64,000 nt of DNA from Silene conica (taxonomy: Eukaryota; Streptophyta; Magnoliopsida; Caryophyllales; Caryophyllaceae). The stretch's first letter is position 1. Every line of letters starts with the position of its first letter. A model generated the notes under the pieces. It had not been told where the DNA came from. It was given only the letters and a program-made list of their open reading frames with translations, and did not search any database. The DNA lies in the NCBI GenBank assembly GCA_029255685.2, contig CM055317.2, forward strand, positions 20,282,501 through 20,346,500. The letters are read 5' to 3'. Below are positions 48,146 through 58,659 of this stretch, in pieces. The position numbers were made by a program, and so were the translations under genes.

Positions 48146-48348
48146 TGTAACACCCCAAGAGTATGAGAGAAAAGTTGTCCCACATCGGTAGAATGTGAGG
48201 CTTGTGATATGTTTATAATAACTTCCACCCACCACTTAGTAACAAGGCCTTGTGCTTTTGGGCTTAAGTGAGGAAAAATAACGGGCCCAAAAGTGCACAC
48301 CCATCTTATTGGGTTTGTGTTACGATGGTGGCGGGTCGGGTTGTTACA
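48146..48348 (+). repeat. Embedded 203-bp LTR (LTR-B)
   Basis: tgtaacaccccaagag..gtcgggttgttaca, with the cccacatcgg motif common in plant LTR promoters and a TATA-like tttataat (48208). It is preceded by a purine tract and followed by a second primer-binding site, and is unrelated to the outer LTRs beyond the TGTAA start. Confidence 0.8.
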
Positions 48349-50462
48349 AATGGTATCAGAGCCACTGGCCCTTACAGTCTAACCTGGTCACCCTTGAGAG
48401 ATGTAGAATGTGGGTAGTATAGAATAAAGGAAAAGACCCAATATATTGTACTAACAGTTTCAGGAGCGGAATAAGGTAAGTAATGATGTGATACATGGTT
48501 AATGATGTGCTATGAACGAATGTGGTTGGTAAGCTATACTGTGAATCATGAGATCGATATTGACTGTGATTGAGATATGTATTACTTCAAGTATGAGGAC
48601 ATGAGTTTTGAATATGAGTTTGAAATATGAGTTTGACTTGTATGGTGATATGCATGCGGCTATATGATCCCTGAACCTTTAGGTAGAAATATAGTATAAT
48701 GATATGTGTAATGAATTGATAATAAGTAGCACTTTCATGATTTCTAGGATATATTTACGTACTTAAATCTGCTGTGATTATTGCGATGGTAGAAACTAAC
48801 GTATTGTTTATACATATATAATTATTAAGTTATTTAATTGATTATACTTTTCAGTTTCACAATCTTTACCGCTTTCTCAATGACAATTTTAGTTGGAAAT
48901 GATGAATAATTGTTAATATGGTGCAATGTGGTTTCAATGCTTCAACGACATGTTAACATGTTTTAGAGAAATAATGTTTATGTTTAAATTTGATAACGTG
49001 AAACAAATTTTTTTAAGAAACCAAAGTTTGTAATAAATTTTCAGAATGTTACCTTATTAGTACGAACTACCATTTAAAATGCATTCTCTATATGAATGTG
49101 AAAATTTTATGTGTGATAACCATCTGATTTAGCTTTCCAATGCTTTTGGTTTCATGTTAATACGAATTATATTTTGAGAGGAATAAATATTTTAATCGAC
49201 AGTGGTCAGATTGTCACTGCACAGTTCTATTTGCCCCATCTTTTTGGAAAAGAAACCATCTAAAAAGTATTTATTGTTTGTGCATAATTCTAACTCCACT
49301 CTTTAGAATATTCACCCACGTTTTCAAAATGATAAGCCACGTAAAATCTTAACAAGTCATTATTTAATGGTGGTTTTTGCAAGTTGCACAATTTTCTGTT
49401 TAATTGCTGTAAAGTTTTTGATCAGACCAACTGAGTTGTAAAAATTTGTTATAAATAATTCCCTTAAGCTTTGCATTTGATTCTTTTTCCTATGATTAGT
49501 TAATTCACTATATTTTCTAAAAAAAAAACTATAATATCTCACAAGATGTCTGAGCGGTTATTTAATTATGATTTTTGAAAGTTGCAGCATGATGTTTGAT
49601 CGTTGTAATTGTGAGTTATGTAGGTTCCATATAAAAATTAATCAAATATGAATTATGTGATGTAACCATGTAATATTCTAGTATAGCATTAGTAGTATGC
49701 ACGAAAGATATATGATATGAACATGAACTTATTATACGATAACAAACCTCTTATTTTGCAAGTTATAATTGTTACCGATTTCATAATAAATTATGTAATA
49801 TGAGTTGATGTGAAATGTACCTATGTGATTTTAGCTTAATTGTACTAGAAATGCTAAGCTGCCTTACTAGTTTATGATTGGTGTATATCTCGTGAAATAT
49901 GTGATTGCTCCGTGTTAATTACATTAATTAGTAATTGCCTAATGTCTTTTCTAAAACTTGTGTGCATAAACATGATGTTGTTTCTATAATATGAGTTTGA
50001 GCATGAAATGGTTTAATTGTCGAGTATGAACTATGAGTTAGTTGCTTGTCTACATTGGTGTAAATGTGTTTGGTTGTGTTAAAATTTCCAAGGGTATATA
50101 CGTGTTAGTGACCTTGATTTTGTTTTACTGCGTAGCGTATTGACGAGTATGTTTTGTTGCTTTAAAAGTCGGATACTCGTTGCCTAGTATAGAGTAATTA
50201 ACTTATCAGATGACTTACAACTGTTGTTTCAGTGATCTTCTTGAACATTGGATGTGGAATTTTGTAATGGGGTTACGAGGACATAACCATGCTTTAAGGA
50301 GGATATGATTATAAAATCTTAAAGGTTTATGATATGACTAGTTATTATATGATTTGAAATTGATATGCCGTGATTGTTTGAATATACTTGATAATCCTGT
50401 TTATTTCTGTTATGCGTTATGCTGCGATTCGTGACATATCTTTTAACTTAGTTATGTGTTAA

Positions 50463-50480
50463 AACTTTGGGGACAAAGTT
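50463..50480 (+). promoter_or_regulatory. Pre-LTR hairpin (vestigial LTR start)
   Basis: aactttg-ggga-caaagtt, then 18 nt including gagggtagaa, then tgtaacatttcgcg at 50499, an LTR-like start without a full LTR. Confidence 0.65.
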
Positions 50481-50586
50481 GTCTTAACGAGGGTAGAATG
50501 TAACATTTCGCGTTTTGAAGCCTATATAAGTGCTACTTGTGATTGTTTCATGCTTGTTATATGTTTCGTTACCATTACGAGGTGGT

Positions 50587-50605
50587 GAACTTCGGGACGA
50601 AGTTC
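50587..50605 (+). promoter_or_regulatory. Pre-LTR hairpin of the LARD-like element
   Basis: gaacttcg-gga-cgaagttc, exactly 18 nt before the 3' LTR at 50624; the spacer is the purine tract (aaggagggaag). Confidence 0.7.
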
Positions 50606-50623
50606 ATTTTAAGGAGGGAAGAC

Positions 50624-52225
50624 TGTAATACCCCGTATTTTAGCCATGGTCAGCAACTGTCAAACCATGTTTTATAAACGTATATTTCAAACGGAATGTT
50701 TATTAAGTACTCTACGTAAATTGTTATTGTTTTATAAATCGTATTTCTACGATTATTTCGTATTTCATAATCTTTTTATATTGATGTTTATTTTATAAAA
50801 TGACGTTTCAATTGTATTTCTTTAATTTTTATAATATATTTATAATTAAATATATTTCCTATTTAAATTTTGTTAATCGTTAATATATATTCCTATTTTA
50901 ATAATTAAGGCGTAATTACGTATGAACCCTATTATTTTATATATACCAATAATGTTTATATTTTGTAACTAATTAATTAGTATTTACTAATATTAAATTA
51001 CAAGTTATACCCGAGTATAATTAAGTTACATGTGCTCGTTTATCTTTAGTTACGAGTCGAGAACGATATATAGATGGTCAAGCCCCTTGAGATGCGTGAT
51101 GGGTTTGGGCTTACGATTAATGTGTGAATGGGTGATGTTATACCGTGTTAAGCAAAGGATGAAAACAAATACAATAAACAAACCCTAATGATACTATGAC
51201 ACCTATCGACAACATCTCAAAACCCTAGTCCTCTTTCACTCCTCTGCCCCAACGCCTCCTGCCCCCTTCGTGGGAAGAAGAAACACCCTAACCCAGCAGG
51301 AAGAACAAGACAATCATCCCCTTGCTGTCGGCACGCATCATGCTCGTTATGACACGGTGTGAAGTTCGTAAGTTTTTACGCCCCTTCTATAAGTTGTTCG
51401 ACTAAAGTCACGTGTTAGGTATAACGTTTGCAATATGAGTAACATGTTTCTCGCGTTTAAACCACCATGCCACCACCATAACGCGTTTAACAGGAATCAG
51501 AGATGTCAATAGTAAACACGTTTTATGCTCTGCTTTGTTCTTTTCTGCGTGTTATTCACGTTTTATAGTCACTTATTTGTTTGTTGTTAGGTTTATTTCT
51601 GAGTATGAGTTATGGGCAATGATAGTAGGATGTTGGTAGCTTAGGTAGGTAGTGTTTGGGTGGTGTGTGGTGGTCGGGAGCTTAAGTTGACGGACTGGTT
51701 AAGGGCGTGGTAAGGTCTGGGCAGAAACAGGGGATACAAGGGTTCAGGGTTGCGTGTTCAGCAGCGGGTTTTGGGGGTTAGTTATCATGTTGGTTATGGG
51801 GAACGAGGACTTATGGTTACAACCCTTGGAACCACCGTGGGTCAGGGGTGACAAAGGTGGTGGCTAAGGGTGGTATGGGGCCTGGTGGTGAGTGGGAAAG
51901 GCGGGAGAAGAGAGGGTGGAGCTGGCGGTTGAACGGAGAACAAATTAGAAAATTTAAACGTGTGAGCAGGCTATTTGGGCCGTGTGTGGTGGCTGCCATG
52001 GAGGTTGTAGGTGGCGGACTAGATGTGTGATAGATGGTGGGTGGTACAGAGAGCATGTGGGGACCCTTTATGGTGGCCGTGGGTGGCTAGATTGGTGGTG
52101 GCCAAGGCGGGAAGTTGGGTACACGGCTGGTGGGTAGAGTTGTTTTACGTCGAGGTGGTTGCTGTTGTCGTGTGTGTTTGTGTTAATTATTAGTATAGTA
52201 CACGTGATCTTGTTGGCATGTTTGG

Positions 52226-52261
<36 letters not shown>

Positions 52262-53543
52262 GTATCATTATTATTATTATTATTATTCTTATGACTACTA
52301 TTATTTTTATTGATGTTATTTTTATCATCTTTGTTATTGTTAATGATATTATTAGTGTGATTATTATTATTAGTAATATTATTCATATTATTAATTATTA
52401 GTATTCTTAAGTAAATTTTTATACAAGAATGTGACGGTTATCGATAGATCGAATATAGTTGCTATGTTTGTTTATTTAATTGAAGTTAGTTATAAAAGTA
52501 ATAAGGACGGGTTGATTAAGTTAATTGATGTAGTCATGATGGGTACGGTCTCGTTATGCGTAATAAATTATTAAACAATTGATTTGAATACTATATATAT
52601 TAAATTAGTTTGCATAATTGTGTTAGTTAGTGATTACGTATATTATAATTGTTAGGTGACGATGTTGACGAGGCATAATTCGGTTTACTTGCTGGCTTGT
52701 TGTTGGATTACATTGCTATCCAGGTAGGATACACTGACACTATACTTTATGAAGTGATATGAATGGATGTTTACTCTGTGATGTGTTATGAAAGGATGTT
52801 GCCTTGTATGTGATGGATGCAAGCATGAATTATATAAGAATGATATTGGTTGGATTGATTGTGGATTATTGGCAATGGCATGAGTATTTCAGTATTTGAT
52901 AGCATGATTAAATAATTATATTGTGGCATTCATGAGCATAGCATGTGCATTGGTTACTGAGAAAGTTATGGTCAGATATTGTTCTGATATAAAGCCCAGG
53001 GTGGTTCTGCAGACCAGGCCTGGTGTCTTATCAGCTATTGAGCTGGTGTTCGGTGACGACCGATTATAGTCTGCCGGGAATTTCGGTATGGCTTGGTGCA
53101 AGGGTATGAGTTTGAGATTGAGAATTGAGATTGAGATTGAGCTCGAGCATATCATTGCATTTGCATATCATAATTGTTGCATTATCATTATTGTGTTACC
53201 CTACTCAACCGCGAGGTTGACAGTGTATTCGTGTACACCTACGATGAACCGGAATGGAGAGTAGATTCTACAGGTCAGAGACAAAGGGACTAGGAGCATG
53301 GGCAAGGAGAGAGACATGGATTGGACCTACTTCGCATTAGATCACATACTTAGATATATCAGTTGTACTTTATTCTTTGCGTAATAGTTGTAATATCAAA
53401 AGTTTAAATTTAATCAGTTTTATATTAAGTACTTTGGTTTGTTTTACTTTGTTACTCACTACCTCGGGCATTCCGAGATGGTAACATCTCTATTTATTTG
53501 AGAATGTCTTGCTAAAGGCTCTTAAATAAATGGGGGTGTTACA
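50624..53543 (+). repeat. LARD-like 3' LTR
   Basis: Pairs with 45045-47997; ends at the ccctc duplication. Confidence 0.92.
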
Positions 53544-53548
53544 CCCTC

Positions 53549-53764
53549 TACGTGAGCCAGTTTAGAGTCAACTTCCCTAACTTATCCCACCAAAAAGGAA
53601 AAGAGAAAAGTTAAATTTACTCATCACAGATCGACTTAGTCACGACCATCTTCATGGCTGGAGTCAGCTCCGCTCAGCCTAGTTTGACCTAACCCCCCTC
53701 CCCAAGTTGGCTCATGGTCTAGTGGACCAAGCCCAACTCGTACCTGGGTTAGAGTTGACAATTC
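53549..53764. other. Intergenic, no gene seen
   Basis: Short stretch of mixed composition between the LARD-like element and the CACGG-rich repeat. Confidence 0.4.
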
Positions 53765-54515
53765 GAGCCTAGGCACGACGGGCGGTGAGCACTAGCAAGA
53801 GATGGCACTATTGGCTGAGACACGCTGGGCGGCACGGCCCAGCACGGAGCACGACACAACACGACACGACACGGCGGCGTAATCGAGGTGGCACTGCACG
53901 AGCACGGTCGTGCTACCTCCGGGCTCCGACGCAAAATTTTCGAAATTTCGGTGCACGGCACGGCACGGCACGGCCCGAAGCACGGTGGGCCACGTCACGC
54001 ACTAGGCACGCCGGCCAGGCACGACTGACCCGGTGCGTGGCACGGTGGGCCTCTATTAGCCGTTGGGATATGGCCTTGGTCGTATTTATCGTATTTTTGA
54101 TAAACAAACTTTTTTAATAAAAGATTGAGGTATTTTTTTAACATCGTTTCTTAATCTCAAATTCTTTTTTTTTTATCGTTTCTTAATTATTTGATTAAAT
54201 CGTATAAATTAAAAATACAATAAAACATGTGAACAAGTAAACAAAAATGTTTTTTTTTTTAAAATATGTAGCACGTGGGCCGGCCCATGAACATGGCACG
54301 GTCGGCACATGGGTCAGGCACGACCTGACACGCAAATCCACCGTGCCATGGGCAGACCGCGGCTGGACTTTCGGTCACCGGGACAAGCACGGTATGACAC
54401 AATGGGCCAAACAGCATGGCACAAACGGACCATTTCATAGGGTCTGGCACGGTGGACCGGCACGCGGGCCGACCCAGCACGCGGGCTGGCCCACTACCAA
54501 CACTAGCACTAGCTA
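53765..54515. repeat. CACGG/CACGAC-rich repeat, probably a MITE
   Basis: Two G+C-rich flanks (53765-54055, 54270-54515) full of gcacggc/cacgacac words surround an AT-rich middle, the same layout as the hAT MITE at 43959. Terminal repeats and a duplication could not be fixed (cactagc words occur at both sides). Frames of 60-137 codons on both strands are repeat artefacts. Confidence 0.5.
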
Positions 54516-54540
54516 CCCAATGGGCCATGTCCGAGCTTTG

Positions 54541-55799
54541 AGAAAAAGTGTTACACCCCCGTTATTCGTCTTAAATAATGAAGGCCTTACCATCTCTGTT
54601 TTCCGAGATAGGGAGGTCGGATATATAATCGAAAACACTTTTATTATAAATAACAATTAAATGATTATACAAACGTAAATAAACGACCAAAAATAAAGTT
54701 CTATGTCCGGTCCTATTTACATTATGTAATAAATGTTAAAACATTTTATTAGTAGTTTATAAGGGGGAAATGAAAAGGTAAAATATATGGAAGTCATCAC
54801 TTTTCATTCATTTAATCATTAATTTTAATTAAATTCGTTGACTTATACATAGTTCATACCTTTTTAGTATTTGTATTACTTATAATATATTTAATATAGT
54901 GTGTGTATGGTCAAGTTTAAAAAAATGTTTTTGTTTCTCAAAATTGGAAGTTATGCCAAATACTCAGTTTTTGAGAAATAAAAACAGTTTTTCTAAAGCT
55001 CAAAACCATTTTTTTGACCAAAAAACAGAAGCAGCAATTTGATGTTTCTGTTTCTATTTATTCCAAAATCAACAAATATAACTTCTTTTTTTCATGATTC
55101 TCTTATGACAAATGGTACATTTTTTTAGGTAAATTATTATTTAAACGCATGACGTTCGTTACCGCAAATTATTTTTTCTACATTTGTCAATTTTTGTTAA
55201 TAAAAAAAATTTATGATCTTTTATGTTAATTTGAAACATTATACATACGATAAAATACATATTTATATTATAGTATTATAAGAATGGGTACTAATTAAAA
55301 TATCATAAGTATCATGAAAAGATTAAAACAACATAAAACAAAAAGGTCACATTATTTATGCGTAAACCAGATTTACAACAAATTAGATTATACTAATTAA
55401 TTACGGTAATTATTGTGTGTCACCATTGTATGGAGCGAGACTGCGAGAGACACAAAGTGAGCATTTTACAATAAATAGTAATTATATTTTTTGTTTAAAA
55501 GTGACTACTAATAAAAATTAGTCACTTTATAAAAAAAATGTCATTTTTTAACATAAAATGACATAAATGATGACTTTTAAATAATCGTACTGTACAACAG
55601 TCTTATAATATAATTTACAGTATAGTATAATCATACCTATTTCATTTATCTATGATTGATTCTATATTTCTATTTTGATGGAAAATATATTTATAGATCA
55701 ATAAATGAAAAAAAAAAACTAAAACAAGTAAATTAGGCCAAACACTAAAAGTTATCTAAAACAATTATTACAAGCTTAACCAAATCGAAGATCAAACCA
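54541..55799. other. Intergenic, no gene seen
   Basis: AT-rich, with no element ends or coding frames that I can support. The 5' end of the following LINE may lie near 55740-55800. Confidence 0.5.
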
Positions 55800-55829
55800 A
55801 CTTCTTCTTCTCTACCCGATTCTAATGGT

Positions 55830-57257
55830 ATGACTTCTGACACTTCTCACAGTGAATTGCCAAATTTAGAGGAAAACCAGATATCTTCTCCAATGAAACA
55901 AGTTCTTCTCAATGATCTTTTAACTGACGCGGATAATTCAACATTAAAAATAAATAACTTGTCTAGCAAACCACCACTTCCAGAATTAATTGATGCCAAA
56001 ACAAATGATGATGGAATTGCTAAAACTGCTCCAATTATAGATTGTAATACTAATTCGCATTCGATTAGCAACTCTGATTCGATTACTTTGAATGTTGATT
56101 GAAGTAACAAACCTAAATGGTCTGATGTTGTTAAGCCTAAATCGCCGGAGGGTATGACTCTTTTTCTGCATAATGAAAGTGTTAATTCTGAGGAAATCGA
56201 TGTTACTCCTGAAGATATAGAGGATGAGCTGAAACTATGGAAGTGTACTCTTATGGGGCATGTTCTGGGTGTCAAACCTCCATTAAATCAAATTTTTGAC
56301 TTTGCTAACAAAAATTAGGGGCAAATTGCTAAACCAGTAATTCAGTACTTTAAGAAAGGCTGGTTCAGCTTTCGTTTCGACAATTCTGAAGGGATGAATG
56401 CTGTCCTAAAACAGGGACCATGGAAAGTAGGTTCCCACTCTCTAATACTAAAGCAATGGCATCCTGCATTCTCCTTTGAAATGGAGAAGGTTTCTCTGGT
56501 TCCTGTCTGGGTCCTTTTCCATGACCTGGATCCTTACCTATGGACTGCCACTGTTTTGAGTAAGCTCTCTAGTAAAATAGGGAAGCCCCTCTTTGCGGAT
56601 ATACCAATAACTCTGAAAGCAAAGTTATCTTTTGCTCGAGTTCTAATTGAAATTGATATTTCCACTGACCTGCCATTGGAGATACTGCTCAATACACCTT
56701 ATGGATCATCCAAGTATAAGTGAATTCCACATTATTGCCACACTTTTGGGAAAATGGGACACCAGAGTAAGTCCTGAAAGAGGAACAAAGCTAATAAAAA
56801 ATCTGCAGCAAAGGAAAGTGCACCTGCTTCTTTACCTACTGACCAAACTATTGGGACAACTCCTGAGAATGATTCTATTCCTTACAAGCTAGGTGGTAAC
56901 TAAGTGTCAGATATTAAAAGTTCTGAGCCAGCAGTGCAGCATGTCCATTCATAATGCAATGGGCTAGGTGGGCATGATTCTGCTGCTGTAACAGATACTT
57001 CTAATACTGATGCTAGAATGCATCAAGAATGTTGCAAGAAGGACCAGCTCTCAGATACTCAAATAGCCTTGAAGAGAGGATCTGAAGCCGGGTCTGAAGA
57101 AGTAGTGCACACTACTGGTCATTTCATGAAACAAAATGATTACACTACTGACATGCTTAACAACATTACTGGTGACAAGTATAATAGTCCCTGCTTGTTA
57201 GGTGATACCTCATTATCAGAAGATGCGGCTTTCCAATCAGTCAAAACCAAAAGATAG
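55830..57257 (+). pseudogene. LINE ORF1 (DUF4283-like), decayed
   Basis: One frame from ATG 55830 carries a Ser/Asn/Thr-rich N part, then a DUF4283-type region (KGWFSFRFDN, GPWKVGSHSLILKQW, VPVWVLFHDLD, IGKPLF, SFARVLIEID at about 56350-56690). In-frame stops occur at 56100-56102, 56316-56318 and 56721-56723. A CCHC-like remnant follows at 56725-56765 in a shifted or broken context (one expected Cys absent), then degenerate linker sequence with a long repeated word (ctcagatactcaaatagcc / ctagatgctcaaatagccc at 57052 and 57330). ORF1 of plant L1 elements binds RNA. Confidence 0.85.
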
Positions 57258-57502
57258 GGTTCTGCTGATAAGGGAGCTATTTCAACTGGTAGTGTAAAGT
57301 ATCAAGAATGCAGCAGGAAGGACCAACTACTAGATGCTCAAATAGCCCTGAAGAGAGCATCTGTAGCAAGGTCAAAGGAGGGTCCCAAACTAGTCATTGG
57401 AAATACCTTTGATCTCCTGGATACTGAGGAAAGAGAGTACTATGATGCACCAATGGACAATGGTCAATCAAACCCAGTCCCTGACAGTGGTTTCAGTTAC
57501 AT

Positions 57503-57503
<1 letters not shown>

Positions 57504-57535
<32 letters not shown>
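57504..57535. repeat. 32-base C tract
   Basis: An unbroken run of 32 C residues followed by aaaagaaaaaaaaa, between ORF1 and ORF2 of the LINE. Confidence 0.9.
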
Positions 57536-57537
<2 letters not shown>

Positions 57538-57554
57538 AAGAAAAAAAAATCATT

Positions 57555-57709
57555 ATGATAATATCATCATGGAACATTAGGGGCTTTAACAAGCCCACTA
57601 AGTATAGCGAGGTTCAACACTTTCTGACGTAAAATAATCTAGCCATTCTTGGGTTGCTGGAAACCAGGGTCAAACAAGCAAAAGTTAATAGGATCGTTAT
57701 GTTGGAGTA
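57555..57709 (+). pseudogene. LINE ORF2 start (endonuclease), truncated
   Basis: ATG at 57555; SSWNIRGFNKPTKY and LGLLETRVK are apurinic/apyrimidinic-type endonuclease N-terminal motifs of plant L1 elements. In-frame TAA at 57630-57632. The Copia LTR cuts it at 57709. Confidence 0.85.
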
Positions 57710-58644
57710 AATGTCCTCCACAGTGTGTGATTATTTGTGTAAATCTTTTACAGGATCACGCAGGGATACTTAGTATATTAATCAGTTGATTAACGTTTAT
57801 CGGTAACAATTGGCTCACTAGAAGTTTGACGTTACTGTCATATGATGGCGATAATCAGCTGATCCCTAAAGGTCACACCTATAGGATAGTACTGAGAAAT
57901 GTGATTATATATTGATATAATTACATAAATGCTAAACTTAGCTAAATGTAGTTAAGTAGATGATAAACATTTAATATGATTAAATAATAACTAGGAGAAA
58001 TGAATTAAATGTTAATTCTAATAAATATATATAAAAGTTATATTTATTAATTATATTTTAATATATGATAGAATAATATAATTGGGATTAATTAATTATA
58101 AGATAATTAATTAATATTCTCCGTATTCGCCGGGAATTAAATTTGTACACCGAAAAGTATTAAAATGTGATATTTTAAGAACGTTCGGAATAAGGAAACT
58201 GACTCAAAATATCATATTATAATGAGGTTTCCTAATTGAAGTACAATACCAACACAAACCAAAACCCTATGTATAGAGGGTTTCGGCCGTGAGGGTGCAG
58301 ACACAAGAAGAAAAAGTTTTTCCTCTCTTATTCTCTTTGATTAGTTTATCATCTTAATCTCAAAATAAATCCTCTAAAATAATTAATAGTAATTTAGGAG
58401 GAGCTTTGAGGGAATCTTTCTCAGTCGTCTTGGGTGCAATCTAAGGAGAACTTCTACCTTAAAGTTTGGGTTCATACTAGGCTGTTCTTAGACCGATCTC
58501 ATATAGGACCAAAGGTTATTTCTATGATCATTGTCCTATTATTTCAGTTCTATTGTTTTAATATCAATTCGTTTTTGATATAATCCTTGGCAGTATTAAT
58601 TAAGTTAATACTTTTATGAATAATTTAAGAAATTATTTCCTACA
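57710..58644 (+). repeat. Copia 5' LTR
   Basis: 935 bp, tgttggagtaaatgtcctcc..atttcctaca. It contains two nested stems (57781-57792 with 57852-57863; 57803-57807 with 57831-57835), shared with the relative's LTR. Confidence 0.88.
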
Positions 58645-58646
58645 AG

Positions 58647-58659
58647 TGGTATCAGAGCC
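58647..58659 (+). promoter_or_regulatory. Copia primer-binding site
   Basis: tggtatcagagcc two bases after the LTR; initiator methionine tRNA complement. Confidence 0.9.

Larger units (their letters stand above)
48349..50623 (+). other. Non-coding interior of the LARD-like element
   Basis: Begins aa then tggtatcagagccactgg (48351). AT-rich, with no frame over about 60 codons in any convincing context. It ends with two successive pre-LTR modules: hairpin 50463-50480 plus tgtaacattt at 50499, and hairpin 50587-50605 plus the real LTR at 50624. Confidence 0.75.
45045..53543 (+). mobile_element. Large non-autonomous LTR retrotransposon (LARD-like)
   Basis: LTRs 45045-47997 (2953 bp) and 50624-53543 (2920 bp) start tgtaataccccgtatttt and end gggggtgttaca. 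Perfect ccctc duplication at 45040-45044 and 53544-53548. The interior (2626 bp) has a primer-binding site (48001) and a purine tract (50609-50622) but no gag or pol. The LTR start, primer site and pre-LTR hairpin resemble Tekay-type elements, which would have to supply proteins in trans. A second LTR is embedded in the interior. Confidence 0.9.
55800..57709 (+). mobile_element. L1-type LINE, 5' part, cut by a Copia insertion
   Basis: ORF1 remnant, C tract and start of ORF2 in order. The element is lost at 57709, where a Copia LTR starts; the rest would lie beyond the window end after that Copia. Confidence 0.8.

Noticed and set aside
53749-54660. Several frames on both strands, up to 137 codons
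   Set aside because: Products of the CACGG word repeat and not protein-like.
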